Below are positions 23,431 through 33,480 of a DNA stretch of 64,000 nt, one piece after another (the first letter of the stretch is position 1; every line of letters begins with the position of its first letter). Under the pieces are notes generated by a model. That model saw only the letters and a list, made by a program, of their open reading frames with translations, did not search any database and had not been told where the DNA came from. The translations under genes and the position numbers were made by a program. Source of the DNA: Morinoia aosen. Taxonomy: Eukaryota; Arthropoda; Malacostraca; Amphipoda; Talitridae. Location: positions 39,843,842 to 39,907,841 of the forward strand of contig CM059569.1 in the NCBI GenBank assembly GCA_030386875.1, read 5' to 3'.

Positions 23431-23713
23431 TATTTAGTTCAAGTCTCCCTATCCTCAACAAATGCAATCTAAAGAGAGGAAGAAGGAAGGCCCCATTTAG
23501 TATGGGAACGAATTAAAGCACAATTTAGAAGAAGAAAGCAGTAGGTGCTGATAAACAGGACAGCAGTAAACGGAAAAAAGACGGCCCTTAACATAATGAA
23601 AAACATTTTACTTCAACAAAAGGAACGCCTACCTAACTCTGAGCTTGAACCCTCATATTTTCCCCCTGGGAGTGCTAATTCCCATAGATAAAATAATTTT
23701 ATCCCCCTGAGGG
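23431..23713 (+). repeat. ~350-bp dispersed repeat, copy e
   Basis: Landmarks GAGAGGAAGAAGGAAGGCCCCATTTAG, AAACAGGACAGCAGTAAAC, CGCCTACCTAACTCTGAGC, CCCCTGGGAGTGCTAATTCCC and CCCCCTGAGGG. A deletion removes the GGAATCTATG block. Confidence 0.8.
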
Positions 23714-23844
23714 TATTTGTCCTCTCAAAAAATTAATAGTTTCCCTTAACGAACACTAAAAATTTATCCCTTTGAAAACCTACAAATTTATCCCAACAAC
23801 AAAAACTAAATAGCTACCTCAATGAAAAAGAACTAAACTCAACC

Positions 23845-24180
23845 CTACAAAAAGAAAAAACCAACCCCACCCTTTCACAAACCCAAAACAAACCCCACTC
23901 TTTCACAAACCCAAAACCAACCCCACCCTTTCACAAACCCAAAACCAACCCCACCCTTTCACAAACCCAAAACCAACCCCACCCTTTCACAAACCCAAAA
24001 CCAACCCCACCCTTTCACAAACCCAAAACCAACCCCACCCTTTCACAAACCCAAAACAAACCCCACCCTTTCCCTAAACCAAAACAAACCGCACCCCTTC
24101 CCTAACCCAAAACAAACCCCACCCTTTCCCTAACCCAAAACAAATCCCACCCTTTCACAAACCCAAAACCAACCCTTCAC
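23845..24180. repeat. 29-bp minisatellite
   Basis: Tandem AACCCCACCCTTTCACAA-ACCCAAAACC units, about eleven copies, near-identical in the middle and decaying on both sides. It grades into the 27-bp array to the right, which shares the CCAACCC core. Confidence 0.92.
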
Positions 24181-24239
24181 TTTCTTAAATCCAAGATCAA
24201 CCCCTTACTCTTACAAACCAAAAACCAACCCCACATTTC

Positions 24240-25767
24240 TATAAATCTAAACCCAACCCTCTCCTTTTAAAAATCTAAATCCAACCCCAACCCTCTCTTT
24301 TTAAAAATCTCAAACCAACCCTCTACTTTAAAAGATCTAAAACCAACCCTCTACTTTTAAAGATCTAAAACCAACCCTCTACTTTTAAAGATCTAAAACC
24401 AACCCTCTACTTTTAAAGATCTAAAACCAACCCTCTACTTTTAAAGATCTAAAACCAACCCTCTACTTTTAAAGATCTAAAACCAACCCTCTACTTTTAA
24501 AGATCTAAAACCAACCCTCTACTTCTAAAAATCAAAACCAACCCTCTACTTTTAAAAATCTAAAACCAAAAAATCTAGAAACAACCCTCTCTTTTAAAAA
24601 ATCTCAAACCAACTCTCTACTTTTGATGATCTGAAACCAACCCTCTACTCTTAAAAATCTAAAACCAACCCTCTACTTCTAAAAATCTAAACCAACCCTT
24701 TACTTTTAAAAATCTAAAACTAAATAATCTAGAACCAACCCTCACATTTTAAAAATCTAAAACCAACCCTCTACTTTCAAAGATCTAAAACCAACCCTCT
24801 ACTTTTAAAAATCTAAAACCAACCCTCTACTTTTAAAAATCTAAAACCAACCCTCTACTTTTAAAAATCTAAAACCAACCCTCTACTTTTAAAAATCTAA
24901 AACCAACCCTCTACTTTCAAAAATCTAAAACCAACCCTCTACTTTTAAAAATCTAAAACCAACCCTCTACTTTTAAAAATCTAAAACCAACCCTCTACTT
25001 CTAAAAATCTAAACCAACCCTCTACTTCTAAAAATCTAAACCAACCCTATACTTTTAAAAATCTAAAACTAAATAATCTAGAATCAACCCTCACCTTTTA
25101 AAAATCTAAACCAACCCTCTACTTTTAAAGATCTAAAACCAACCCTCTACTTTTAAATATCTAAAACCAACCCTCTACTTTTAAAAATCTAAAACCAACC
25201 CTCTACTTTTAAAAATCTAAAACCAACCCTCTACTTTTAAAAATCTAAAACCAACCCTCTACTTTTAAAGATCTAAAACCAACCCTCTACTTTTAAAAAT
25301 CTAAAACCAACCCTCTACTTCTAAAAATCTAAACCAACCCTCTACTTCTATAAATCTAAACCAACCCTTTACTTTTAAAAATCTAAAACTAAATAATCTA
25401 GAACCAACCCTCACCTTTTAAAAATCTAAAACCAACCCTCTACTTTTAAAGATCCAAAACCAACCCGCTACTTTTGAAAATCTAAAACCAACCCTCTACT
25501 TTTAAAAATCTAAAACCAACCCTCTACTTTTAAAAATCTAAAACCAACCCTCTACTTTTAAGAATCTAAAACCAACCCTCTACTTTTAAAAATCTAAAAC
25601 CAACCCTCTACTTTTAAAAATCTAAAACCAACCCTCTTCTTTTAAAAATCTAAAACCAACCCTCTACTTCTAAAAATCTAAAACCAACCCTCTACTTTTA
25701 AAAATCTAAAACCAACCCTCTACTTTTAAAAATCTAAAACCAACCCTCTACTTTTAAAAACCTAAAA
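24240..25767. repeat. 27-bp minisatellite, left segment
   Basis: About 55 tandem copies of a 27-bp unit (CCAACCCTCTACTTTTAAAAATCTAAAA, sliding). Minor variants (AAAGAT for AAAAAT, a missing A, an AAATAATCTAGAA interruption) recur at intervals, suggesting higher-order units. The array continues at 29731-30110 on the other side of an inserted LTR element. Confidence 0.95.
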
Positions 25768-25772
25768 CCAAC
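25768..25772. other. Target-site duplication CCAAC (left)
   Basis: CCAAC directly precedes the LTR at 25773 and directly follows the other LTR at 29726-29730. The word is part of the 27-bp satellite. Confidence 0.88.
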
Positions 25773-26355
25773 TGTTAAATAGTAGGTTGTGGCGTATCCA
25801 CATTGGGCGCCAAATTGTTAGATATTTGGTTTTGGCAATATCCTCTTTGGGTGCCAAATTGTAGATAGTTGCAATTTTTGCTGGTAGTTCTTGGGAGCCA
25901 GCGAATTGATTATTTAGGTGGGCTAATCCTGTTTCAGCCCGATTGAAAACTAGATTGGTCCTTCTTGGGAGCCGAAATTTCAGAGTCTTCTTATCCCGGA
26001 AGGATCTTCCTGATATCTTCAGGGAAAATGGAAAGTCAGGTTTTGGCGACTTAATTTATTAGTTGGGGCTTGCCCACAGGTTTTCAGGAGGCGAATTATT
26101 TTCCAGCAGTTGAAATTTAAGCCGATATAAAAATCAAGCTTTGAAGTTTTAGAGCCGAAGAATTTCTGGCTGCGAGCTAATCAAGCTTTGAAGTTTTAGA
26201 GCCGAAGAATTCTGGCTGTTGGAATTTTCAAATCTGAGACGGATATAGGGTTCGCAAGTATCTGTGATACGCCAGTTCGATTATTTGCGAGAGAATTATT
26301 TTTCCTCCCGCGAAATTACAAAGCACTAGTCGGCATCTCTGACAATAGCCTGACA
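25773..26355 (-). repeat. 3' LTR
   Basis: On the plus strand it starts TGTTAAATAGTAGGTTGTGG and ends GCCTGACA. It differs from the other LTR by the dinucleotide at GCTGGTAGTTC/GCTGGTCCTTC and one A/G in GGGCTAATCC. The adjoining polypurine tract is weak (GGTAAAGGCG on the minus strand). Confidence 0.92.
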
Positions 26356-26521
26356 CGCCTTTACCGAGAAGACATTACTGCAAGTAATGTCGCGAACATG
26401 CTATGAAGCCCGATGTCGACGGTGCTTTTTGGCCTATAAATTAATATAATGGTGCATATGTACATCAGATAGCTTATAAAGAATACTTAAGACTATTTCT
26501 TAACAATTAGAAACACTTATT

Positions 26522-26690
26522 CTAAAACAGCTCAGGAACAGTCTTGTCCTTTCTCTTCTGAAGAGGCCGAATCCAGTTCTGGTTGGTGGGGAGAGCGGGA
26601 TAAGAAGTCGGCGAGATGGTTCTCCACTCCAGGAATATGTTCCGCTTTAAATTGAAAGAGGCTGAAGTATAAAGCCCTCGTCGGTTTAGT
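26522..26690 (-). pseudogene. RNase H tail of Gypsy-like pol
   Basis: In the minus frame starting near 26685, the segments FQFKAEHIPGVENHLADFLS and RSPHQPELDS are followed by a TGA near 26527. The I-P-G-x-x-N-x-x-A-D-x-L-S-R pattern is diagnostic of the Ty3/Gypsy RNase H C-terminus. Another frame just upstream reads RPLIYLQQADKLNRR, the preceding part of the same domain, so a frameshift separates them. Reverse transcriptase upstream and integrase downstream are absent. Confidence 0.75.
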
Positions 26691-26756
26691 TTATCCGCTT
26701 GTTGCAGATATATAAGAGGTCGATGGTTGCCATTGTGATCGTTGATTTTGGTCGCC

Positions 26757-26940
26757 AATTTTGATCGCTGATCTAGTCGCCATTTTCGATTGCTGATCAG
26801 GTCACCAGTTTGATCGCTGATCTGGTCGCCAGTTTGATCGCTGATCTGGTCGCCAGTTTGATCGCTGATCTGGTCGCCAGTTTGATCGCTGATCTGGTCG
26901 CCAGTTTGATCTCTGATCTGGTCGCCAGTTTTGTTTGTTG
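26757..26940. repeat. 24-bp tandem repeat at the pol deletion point
   Basis: About seven copies of GATCGCTGATCTGGTCGCCAGTTT. On the minus strand they would encode NWRPDQRS repeats at the end of the frame at 26802-27152. They mark the place where reverse transcriptase should begin and may have formed at the deletion junction. Confidence 0.88.
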
Positions 26941-27124
26941 ATCTTTCTGAGATTATGAACTCGGAACGCAGCAGTTCTCCTGCAGCAGCTGCTGTTTGGA
27001 GGCCAGGGAGTCCTGCGGTCTACCGTAGATGCCGGTGGCCATGGACGCCATGGTCCTTTTAGGTGTAGGCCTTTATCGCGCATGCCAGACCTTAGTGTAT
27101 TATGATCATCACTTTCTAATTTCT

Positions 27125-27625
27125 CTATTTCTTCTTTGGTTGGCTCAAGCACCTTCGCATACAGAGGACACTTCCCGTCAGGGTTGATGTGGCCATTTTG
27201 GAGAGTCTTTTGATAAGGAATTTCTTTAAGAGGCTGGTATGATCTGCCATTGTTCTGAATTTCTTCATTTTTATTATCGGCTCTTTTGAAGAGCTGCTTT
27301 GAAGGAGCACAGTTGTGCTGTAGTTTAATGAACTCTTCCTTGTTGATCTGCAGCTGTTTTGGTTCTTCAGATTTTTCAATTTTTTTCTCTTAGCTCTCGC
27401 TTTTGGAGTGACATGAGAGGTTTCAATTATGATAGGAGGCGTATGCTCTTCTTCAAAGGATGTAGTTCCTGGCACACGTCCTAGGATTATGTCGGTTGCA
27501 GGGTTATCCATCACTACGACTGTGATGTTACCTCGATAGTATGGGCAGTCATGTTTGACGTTGGCTAATGGCGCTTCGAAAGTTTGGCTGTCAGCTAGCT
27601 TCACGGTGATTTTGTTTTTAGACAT
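27125..27625 (-). pseudogene. Protease C-terminal half in the -1 frame, then decay
   Basis: Continuing from Gag after a -1 shift at the A8 run, the frame carries the second half of a retropepsin: TVKLADSQTFEAPL, then PATDIILGRVPG, a typical flap-to-C-terminal segment ending in the I-I-L-G motif. Around 27390 the best coding frame changes again; another minus-strand frame reads INKEEFIKLQHNCAP and GKCPLYAKVLEPTKEEIEKLE through to about 27090. This suggests a second frameshift. Whether the first shift is programmed or a mutation cannot be decided from one copy. The region joins a 24-bp minisatellite instead of continuing into reverse transcriptase. Confidence 0.65.
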
Positions 27626-29085
27626 TTTTTTTCGGGCACAAGGGCTTTATTTACAAATACGGCTGTGGCTCCTCCATCCAGTAAGATTTCCACAGGTTGA
27701 TCATTGAGTTGGCCTTGGCACTTTTTTAATTCTCCTAATAGTACTTCGGTTGTATTCGAAATTACCGCAGCATGATTGCATTCGACGGGTGGCAGGGTAT
27801 GTCCTGGGGACTCCTCTTCGATATAATTGATGTGGGCAGTAGGTTGGGCCGCACCTCCTTCATTTCGGGAAGAGGTATTTTGCTGAGATTGCGGGTTGAG
27901 TACTTGGCACTCTGCGCTAGAATGAGTTGGATTTTCTCCATGGTGATTACAGAAGAATGTTCTCCAGTGGATTGGCGGACGGTTAAAGTAGTTGGGTCTG
28001 CCTTCTACGTGAGCTGGTCCAGTTGTCCTTGGCCTATACTGGAAATTCTGATTCTGAGGCGGTGCAGGTCGATACTGGGGATTTCGGTTCTGAGGAGGTC
28101 GATAGTTGAAATTTTGGTTCTGAGGAGGTGAAGGTCGATAATTTCCGGTTGTGGTGTTAGAAAATCGATTCACTTGAGAACTTCTGGAAGGTTTTCCCAT
28201 TGAAGATTCTTGACCTTCGTTTTTGTTAGTCGACAGACGGTTCTCACAGAGTTTCTGGAGAGTTGTATTTGGTCGGGCTTGTAGAAATTTGTCCCCTTGT
28301 TCAGCTAGAGTCGCTAAGGTGTTAGCGCTTCTGTCCTTGAGTTGAGTAGCAAGGTGAGACGGTAGACTGGAGTAGACCCTATCCATAAGCATGAAATTTT
28401 TCAGTTGGTCGTAGTTTTCTTCTACTTGGCTTCCGGTGAGCCATGCGTTAAGCACTTGTTCCAATCTCCGGATGTATCGACTCATGTTGTCTCCTTCCTC
28501 AGGCTTCAGTTCATAGTAGTTACTGCGCAGTTTAGCGGGGGTTATCTTGTGGGACTCCAGCAGTAAATTTTTGATTTCCCTAAATTGGTAGCGGTCGACA
28601 GCGGCCAATGTCTGGATGAGTCTTCTTTCCTTAGCCGTTACTAGATTTTCTAGTGCGAGAACAGCCTCAAATTCCGTGTATTCGAGTGCGTTGCTGTGAC
28701 TCTCGAAACGCTGCATGAATTCTTGGATCCCCTCTTGTTCAGGGTTAAAAACAGCGATATCGGGTATTTTGACCCGTCTGGCTTCTGGTGCCCTTTGCTG
28801 GTTGAGTTGTTGGAGCTGGATTTCATGCTCTCGTTCTCTTTCTCTCTCTCGTTCTCTTTCTCTCTCTCGTTCTCTTTCTAGTGCTCGTTCTCGTTCTTCA
28901 GCTTCCTCCAGAATTCTTATTCTTTGAAGGAAGGTTTCACGGTAGTCTGGTTGCTCCGGAGTGAGGCCTAGGGCAGTCATGTACTCTCGGGCACGTTGGA
29001 CGCAATCCATTTTGAGATTTTTCTTTGCTTCAGGAAGTCGAAGTTCCTTTATTTTTGTTATTTTTCTTGGGTTTTCAGGATTCAA
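27601..29085 (-). CDS. Gag, running into the start of retropepsin
   Basis: 494 codons. Residues about 50-110 are a charged coiled coil made of alternating Arg/Glu (an RE dipeptide run encoded by CTCTCTCTTTCTC-type DNA). Residues about 110-290 look like a retrotransposon Gag core (W- and L-rich, with FMQRFESHSNALEYTE). Then comes an N/P/Q-rich, RPPQN-repeat nucleic-acid-binding tail, and a Cys-His cluster with the order C-N-H-H-G...H...C around residue 385. Near residue 472 it reaches ILLDGGATAVFV, the position of the aspartic-protease active site, but with D-G-G where families have D-[TS]-G. The frame then leaves the protease at a run of eight A (about 27626-27633). The start chosen is the first ATG after the primer site, 43 codons into the leader. 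Confidence 0.85.
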   Translation of the reverse strand: MNPENPRKITKIKELRLPEAKKNLKMDCVQRAREYMTALGLTPEQPDYRETFLQRIRILEEAEERERALEREREREREREREREREHEIQLQQLNQQRAPEARRVKIPDIAVFNPEQEGIQEFMQRFESHSNALEYTEFEAVLALENLVTAKERRLIQTLAAVDRYQFREIKNLLLESHKITPAKLRSNYYELKPEEGDNMSRYIRRLEQVLNAWLTGSQVEENYDQLKNFMLMDRVYSSLPSHLATQLKDRSANTLATLAEQGDKFLQARPNTTLQKLCENRLSTNKNEGQESSMGKPSRSSQVNRFSNTTTGNYRPSPPQNQNFNYRPPQNRNPQYRPAPPQNQNFQYRPRTTGPAHVEGRPNYFNRPPIHWRTFFCNHHGENPTHSSAECQVLNPQSQQNTSSRNEGGAAQPTAHINYIEEESPGHTLPPVECNHAAVISNTTEVLLGELKKCQGQLNDQPVEILLDGGATAVFVNKALVPEKKCLKTKSP

Positions 29086-29127
29086 AGTCCTTCTTTAGAT
29101 GCAGCTTTCCAGAGTTCGGGTCGCTGA

Positions 29128-29139
29128 GTTCGGGTGCCA
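29128..29139 (-). promoter_or_regulatory. Probable tRNA primer-binding site
   Basis: Minus strand TGGCACCCGAAC begins 3 nt after the LTR end. A TGG start complements the CCA end of a tRNA. I do not assign the tRNA. Confidence 0.6.
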
Positions 29140-29142
29140 CTT

Positions 29143-29725
29143 TGTTAAATAGTAGGTTGTGGCGTATCCACATTGGGCGCCAAATTGTTAGATATTTGGT
29201 TTTGGCAATATCCTCTTTGGGTGCCAAATTGTAGATAGTTGCAATTTTTGCTGGTCCTTCTTGGGAGCCAGCGAATTGATTATTTAGGTGGGCTAGTCCT
29301 GTTTCAGCCCGATTGAAAACTAGATTGGTCCTTCTTGGGAGCCGAAATTTCAGAGTCTTCTTATCCCGGAAGGATCTTCCTGATATCTTCAGGGAAAATG
29401 GAAAGTCAGGTTTTGGCGACTTAATTTATTAGTTGGGGCTTGCCCACAGGTTTTCAGGAGGCGAATTATTTTCCAGCAGTTGAAATTTAAGCCGATATAA
29501 AAATCAAGCTTTGAAGTTTTAGAGCCGAAGAATTTCTGGCTGCGAGCTAATCAAGCTTTGAAGTTTTAGAGCCGAAGAATTCTGGCTGTTGGAATTTTCA
29601 AATCTGAGACGGATATAGGGTTCGCAAGTATCTGTGATACGCCAGTTCGATTATTTGCGAGAGAATTATTTTTCCTCCCGCGAAATTACAAAGCACTAGT
29701 CGGCATCTCTGACAATAGCCTGACA
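29143..29725 (-). repeat. 5' LTR
   Basis: Same 583-bp sequence as the LTR at 25773. On the minus strand it is the upstream LTR and carries the promoter for the gag transcript. The primer-binding-site-like sequence lies 3 nt downstream. Confidence 0.92.
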
Positions 29726-30110
29726 CCAACCCTCTACTTTTAAAAATCTAAAACCAACCCTCTACTTTTAAAAATCTAAAACCAACCCTCTACTTCTAAA
29801 AATCTAAACCAACCCTCTACTTCTAAAAATCTAAACCAACCCTCTACTTCTAAAAATCTAAACTAACCCTCTACTTTTAAAAATCTAAAACTAAAAAATC
29901 TAGAACCAACCCTCTACTTTTAAAAATCTCAAATCAACCCTCTGCTTTTAAAGATCTAAAACCAACCCTCTGCTTTTAAAGATATAAAACCAACCCTCTG
30001 CTTCTGAAGATCTAAAACCAACCCTCTGCTTCTGAAGATCTAAAACCAACCCTCTACTTTTAATGATCTGAAACCAACCCTCTACTTTTAAAAATCTAAA
30101 ACCAAACTTG
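29726..30110. repeat. 27-bp minisatellite, right segment
   Basis: It resumes at CCAACCCTCTACTTTTAAAAATC directly after the LTR element and runs about 14 units. It decays after 30100 into CTTTTACAAGTCTAAA-type words. Together with 24240-25767 it was one array before the insertion. Confidence 0.92.
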
Positions 30111-30267
30111 TTCCTTCAAAAATCAAAAGCAAACCTATACTTTTAAGTATCGAAAACCCTGTACTTTTGAACATTTACAACCCTTCAATTTCTTACATTT
30201 AAAGCCTTCTCCTTTCAAACATCTAAAGCCCTATACTTTTACAAGTCTAAAAACCTATTTAAGTTGG

Positions 30268-30796
30268 GTAAATGTTAAGGACTTGACCATAATCGATTTT
30301 CCACTTTTTGATCAACAAAGATTGTTGATCAGACCAAAATAAACAATTTTTCTTCAATGCACTTTCCGGCGGAAATGAGTATTTTAAAAGTTATGGCATT
30401 AAATGAGTTACCGGAACTCCAGTGTGCATCACCCTATTACAAACGTAAAGAGGTTGGGTCGTGAGGGGTAGCCAGTTCTTTTAATTTATAGTTTTCACTA
30501 AAAGAACTGTTGCTACCCCTCACGACCCAACCTCTTTACGTTTGTAATAGGGGGTTTGCTCTTCGTCGGCTTGGTTGGCGCGCGGGAACGCCTGTTTCCT
30601 TTCACGTCGGACCGCGTGGTGTATTTTTCCCCGCCTCAAACACTGGAGTTACGGTAACTCATTTAATGCCATAACTTTTGAAATACTTATTTCCGCCGGA
30701 AAGTGCATTGAAGAAAACTTGTATATTTTGGTCTCATCAACAATCTTTATTGATCAATGAGTGGAAAATCGATTATGGTCAAGTCATTTACATTTA
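30268..30796. mobile_element. Nested foldback element (~530 bp)
   Basis: The outer arms (30268-30424 and 30641-30796, about 157 bp) are near-perfect inverted repeats ending in GACTTGACCATAATCGATTT. Inside, a second pair of arms (30433-30482 and 30500-30551) starts CCTATTACAAACGTAAAGAG and closes on a loop of about 15 bases. The 60-90 bases between the inner and right outer arm are GC-richer and unique. There is no coding. The short frames 30575-30869 follow the arms and are not genes. Confidence 0.85.
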
Positions 30797-31400
30797 CCAT
30801 AAGTTGAAATACGGTATTGATATAACGATAGCTGAAGTTAGCTTAGGTAAGACTAGATTAGTTAAATAAACTAACCTAAGTAAACCTAAAATCAAACCGA
30901 CACCGATAGTTACCGCCAAAAAATGACTGCGCATGTTCCATATCCGCCATACACCGGAGGAGCTACATCACTTTCTTCATTTAAGTGAATGACAGATGAG
31001 AAATGAACACTTTTAACTCAGCACTATCGTCATTATCAACTATTTATACCAACACCCACACAACGCTTAAGAGGGGTTAATGCACTCAAATATTGTCGCA
31101 GAACACCCTTCGCATGCACCTTCCACTGCAAGAACTATATCGAAACTGCCGGCAATGCTATTCTAATTTTCACCTTATTTATGCTACATCTCGAAAACTA
31201 AGTATTGGCGAGCAAAATGTCATTCAATTAAAACGTCATAAAATGTCTCCGAATACCCAAATTTCGTGATGAAATTACAATGGTTGTTGACAACATTAAA
31301 TTCAATATTGACTCTCGCGTCCACACCAATTAACAAAAACTCAATAGAGCGGGTTGTACTCACAGCATGGAGGTGGTGCTGAGTCTGGCATGTCCTGCAC
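30797..31400. other. No gene recognised
   Basis: Unique AT-rich DNA between a foldback element and a CA-rich minisatellite. The short frame at 31220-31402 has no recognisable features. Confidence 0.5.
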
Positions 31401-31419
31401 ACCCACTTGTGTGGTGTGA

Positions 31420-32120
31420 TTCACACACCTGCAATATATGCCTACACACCCAAACGACACACCCCCACACACCTGCATAACACACCTACTCACCCCCACA
31501 TACCTGCAGTACACACCTATGCACCCCCACATACCTGCAGTACACACCTACTCACCCCCACATACCTGCAGTACACACCTATACATCCCCACACACTTGA
31601 AATACACTCCTATACACCCCCACACACCTACATTACACCTGCACATCCCAGCACACCTACACACCTCAACACCTACATTACACACCTATACACCCACATT
31701 ACACACCTGCTCACCACAACACACCCATATAACACACCTGCTCACCCCACCACACCAATATAACACAAATGCTCACCACAACACACCCATACAACACACC
31801 TGCTCACCACAACACACCCACACAACACACCTGCTCACCCCACCAAACCCATATAACACACCTGCTCACCCCACCACACCCATATAACACACCTGCTCAC
31901 CCCACCACACCCATATAACACACCTGCTCACCCCACCACACCCATATAACACACCTGGTCACCCCACCAAACCCATATAACACACCTGCTCACCCCGCCA
32001 CACCCATACAACACACCTGGTGACCCCATCACACCCGCACACCCCCACGCCTGCAATGCATACCTAGACACCCCCGCATACCTACATACCACGCCTACAC
32101 ATCACATACCTACATAACAC
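31420..32120. repeat. 31-bp CA-rich minisatellite
   Basis: Units of about 31 bp. The left part is CACACCTATGCACCCCCACATACCTGCAGTA-like; the right part is CACACCTGCTCACCCCACCACACCCATATAA-like. About 22 copies change gradually from one type to the other. The histidine/threonine/proline-rich frames (31407-31887) are repeat translations. Confidence 0.92.
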
Positions 32121-32485
32121 ACCACCGCATATCAGTTCTCAACATATATGGAGGACGGCGGACACCAAAATGGCAGACAATAGTACGGCGGACACCGGCG
32201 TCTTTTTCTCTGCAGGAACTTGGCTCATAGAAGCGCTGGGAAAAAATACTTTATTTTAAGGGCAAAGTTTGCTAGTGTTTCCTTCTATCCTCCAGGATGT
32301 CTAGATTTATTCAAGAAGTTTTTCAAATGAAGTATTTTCCTTCAGTCATTCATTGGAGCCACATTGACGCGGCAGGGAATGTATTCATGGAGGGACAATG
32401 TCTGTCTGAGGGGTATTTAGAATTGCCATAATTTGGGTCATTTTATGAAACCAGAAATGCTTGCTAAGTTAGAAGTTAGATCTCC
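32121..32485. other. No gene recognised
   Basis: Unique sequence between two minisatellites with no coding signature. Confidence 0.45.
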
Positions 32486-32489
32486 GCAA

Positions 32490-33480
32490 CTACCACTGGT
32501 ATCTGCCACTGGTGACTGCCACTGGTGACTGCCACTGGTGACTGCCACTGGTGACTGCCACTGGTGACTGCAACTGGTGACTGCCACTGGTGACTGCCAC
32601 TGGTGACTGCCACTGGGGACTGCCACTGGTGACTGCCACTGGTGACTGCCACTGGTGACTGCCACTGGTGACTGCCACTGGTGACTGCCACTGGTATCTG
32701 CCACTGGTGACTGCCACTGGTGACTGCTACTAGTAACTACCACTGGGGACTGCCACTGGTGATTGCCACTGGTGACTGCTACTAGTAACTACCACTGGTG
32801 ACGTCCACTGGTGACTGCCACTGGTGACTGCCACTGGTGAGTGCCACTGGTGACTGCCACTGGTGACTGCCACTGGTGACTGCCACTGGTGATTGCTACT
32901 AGTAACTACCACTGGTGACTGCCACTGGTGACTGCCACTGGTGATTGCCACTGGTGACTGCTACTAGTAACTACCACTGGTGACGTCCACTGGTGACTGC
33001 CACTGGTGACTGCCACTGGTGACTGCCACTGGTGACTGCCACTGGTGACTGCCACTGGTGATTGCTACTAGTAACTACCACTGGTGACTGCCACTGGTGA
33101 CTGCCACTGGTGATTGCCACTGGTGACTGCTACTAGTAACTACCACTGGTGACGTCCACTGGTGACTGCCACTGGTGACTGCCACTGGTGAGTGCCACTG
33201 GTGACTGCCACTGGTGACTGCCACTGGTGATTGCTACTAGTAACTACCACTGGTGACTGCCACTGGTGACTGCCACTGGTGACTGCCACTGGTGAGTGCC
33301 ACTGGTGACTGCCACTGGTGACTGCCACTGGTGATTGCTACTAGTAACTACCACTGGTGACTGCCACTGGTGACTGCCACTGGTGACTACTACTAGTAAC
33401 TACTACTGAGACCACCACTGGTGACTACCTCTGGTAACTACTACTAGTAACTGTAACTACTACTGGGACCACCACTGGTA
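32490..33480. repeat. 13-bp minisatellite with higher-order structure
   Basis: The basic unit is GACTGCCACTGGT. Variant blocks (GATTGCTACTAGTAACTACCACTGGT and GACGTCCACTGGT) recur in the same order at about 32778-33000, 32950-33170 and 33120-33360, so a multi-unit block was itself duplicated. Because 13 is not a multiple of 3, all minus frames cycle through the same SHQWQSPVAVTSG peptide. The frames of up to 101 codons are artefacts. Confidence 0.93.

Larger units (their letters stand above)
25773..29725 (-). mobile_element. Young LTR retrotransposon with internal deletion (Gypsy-like)
   Basis: Two 583-bp LTRs (25773-26355 and 29143-29725) differ at only about three positions, start TG and end CA, and are flanked by a 5-bp duplication. 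Reading the minus strand, the order is 5' LTR, a primer-binding-site-like TGGCACCCGAAC (29128-29139), gag, partial protease, a short connecting region, a 24-bp repeat, the tail of RNase H, and the 3' LTR. Most of the reverse transcriptase and all of the integrase are missing, so it could only move with help. It sits inside the 27-bp minisatellite. The near-identical LTRs point to a recent insertion. Confidence 0.92.

Noticed and set aside
26802-27152. 116-codon protein with NWRPDQRS repeats as a functional gene
   Set aside because: It combines the post-protease segment read out of frame with a 24-bp minisatellite at a deletion point.
30433-30551. Rho-independent terminator or miRNA precursor from the perfect inner hairpin
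   Set aside because: It is the inner arm pair of a foldback element; a bacterial terminator makes no sense here and nothing indicates miRNA processing.
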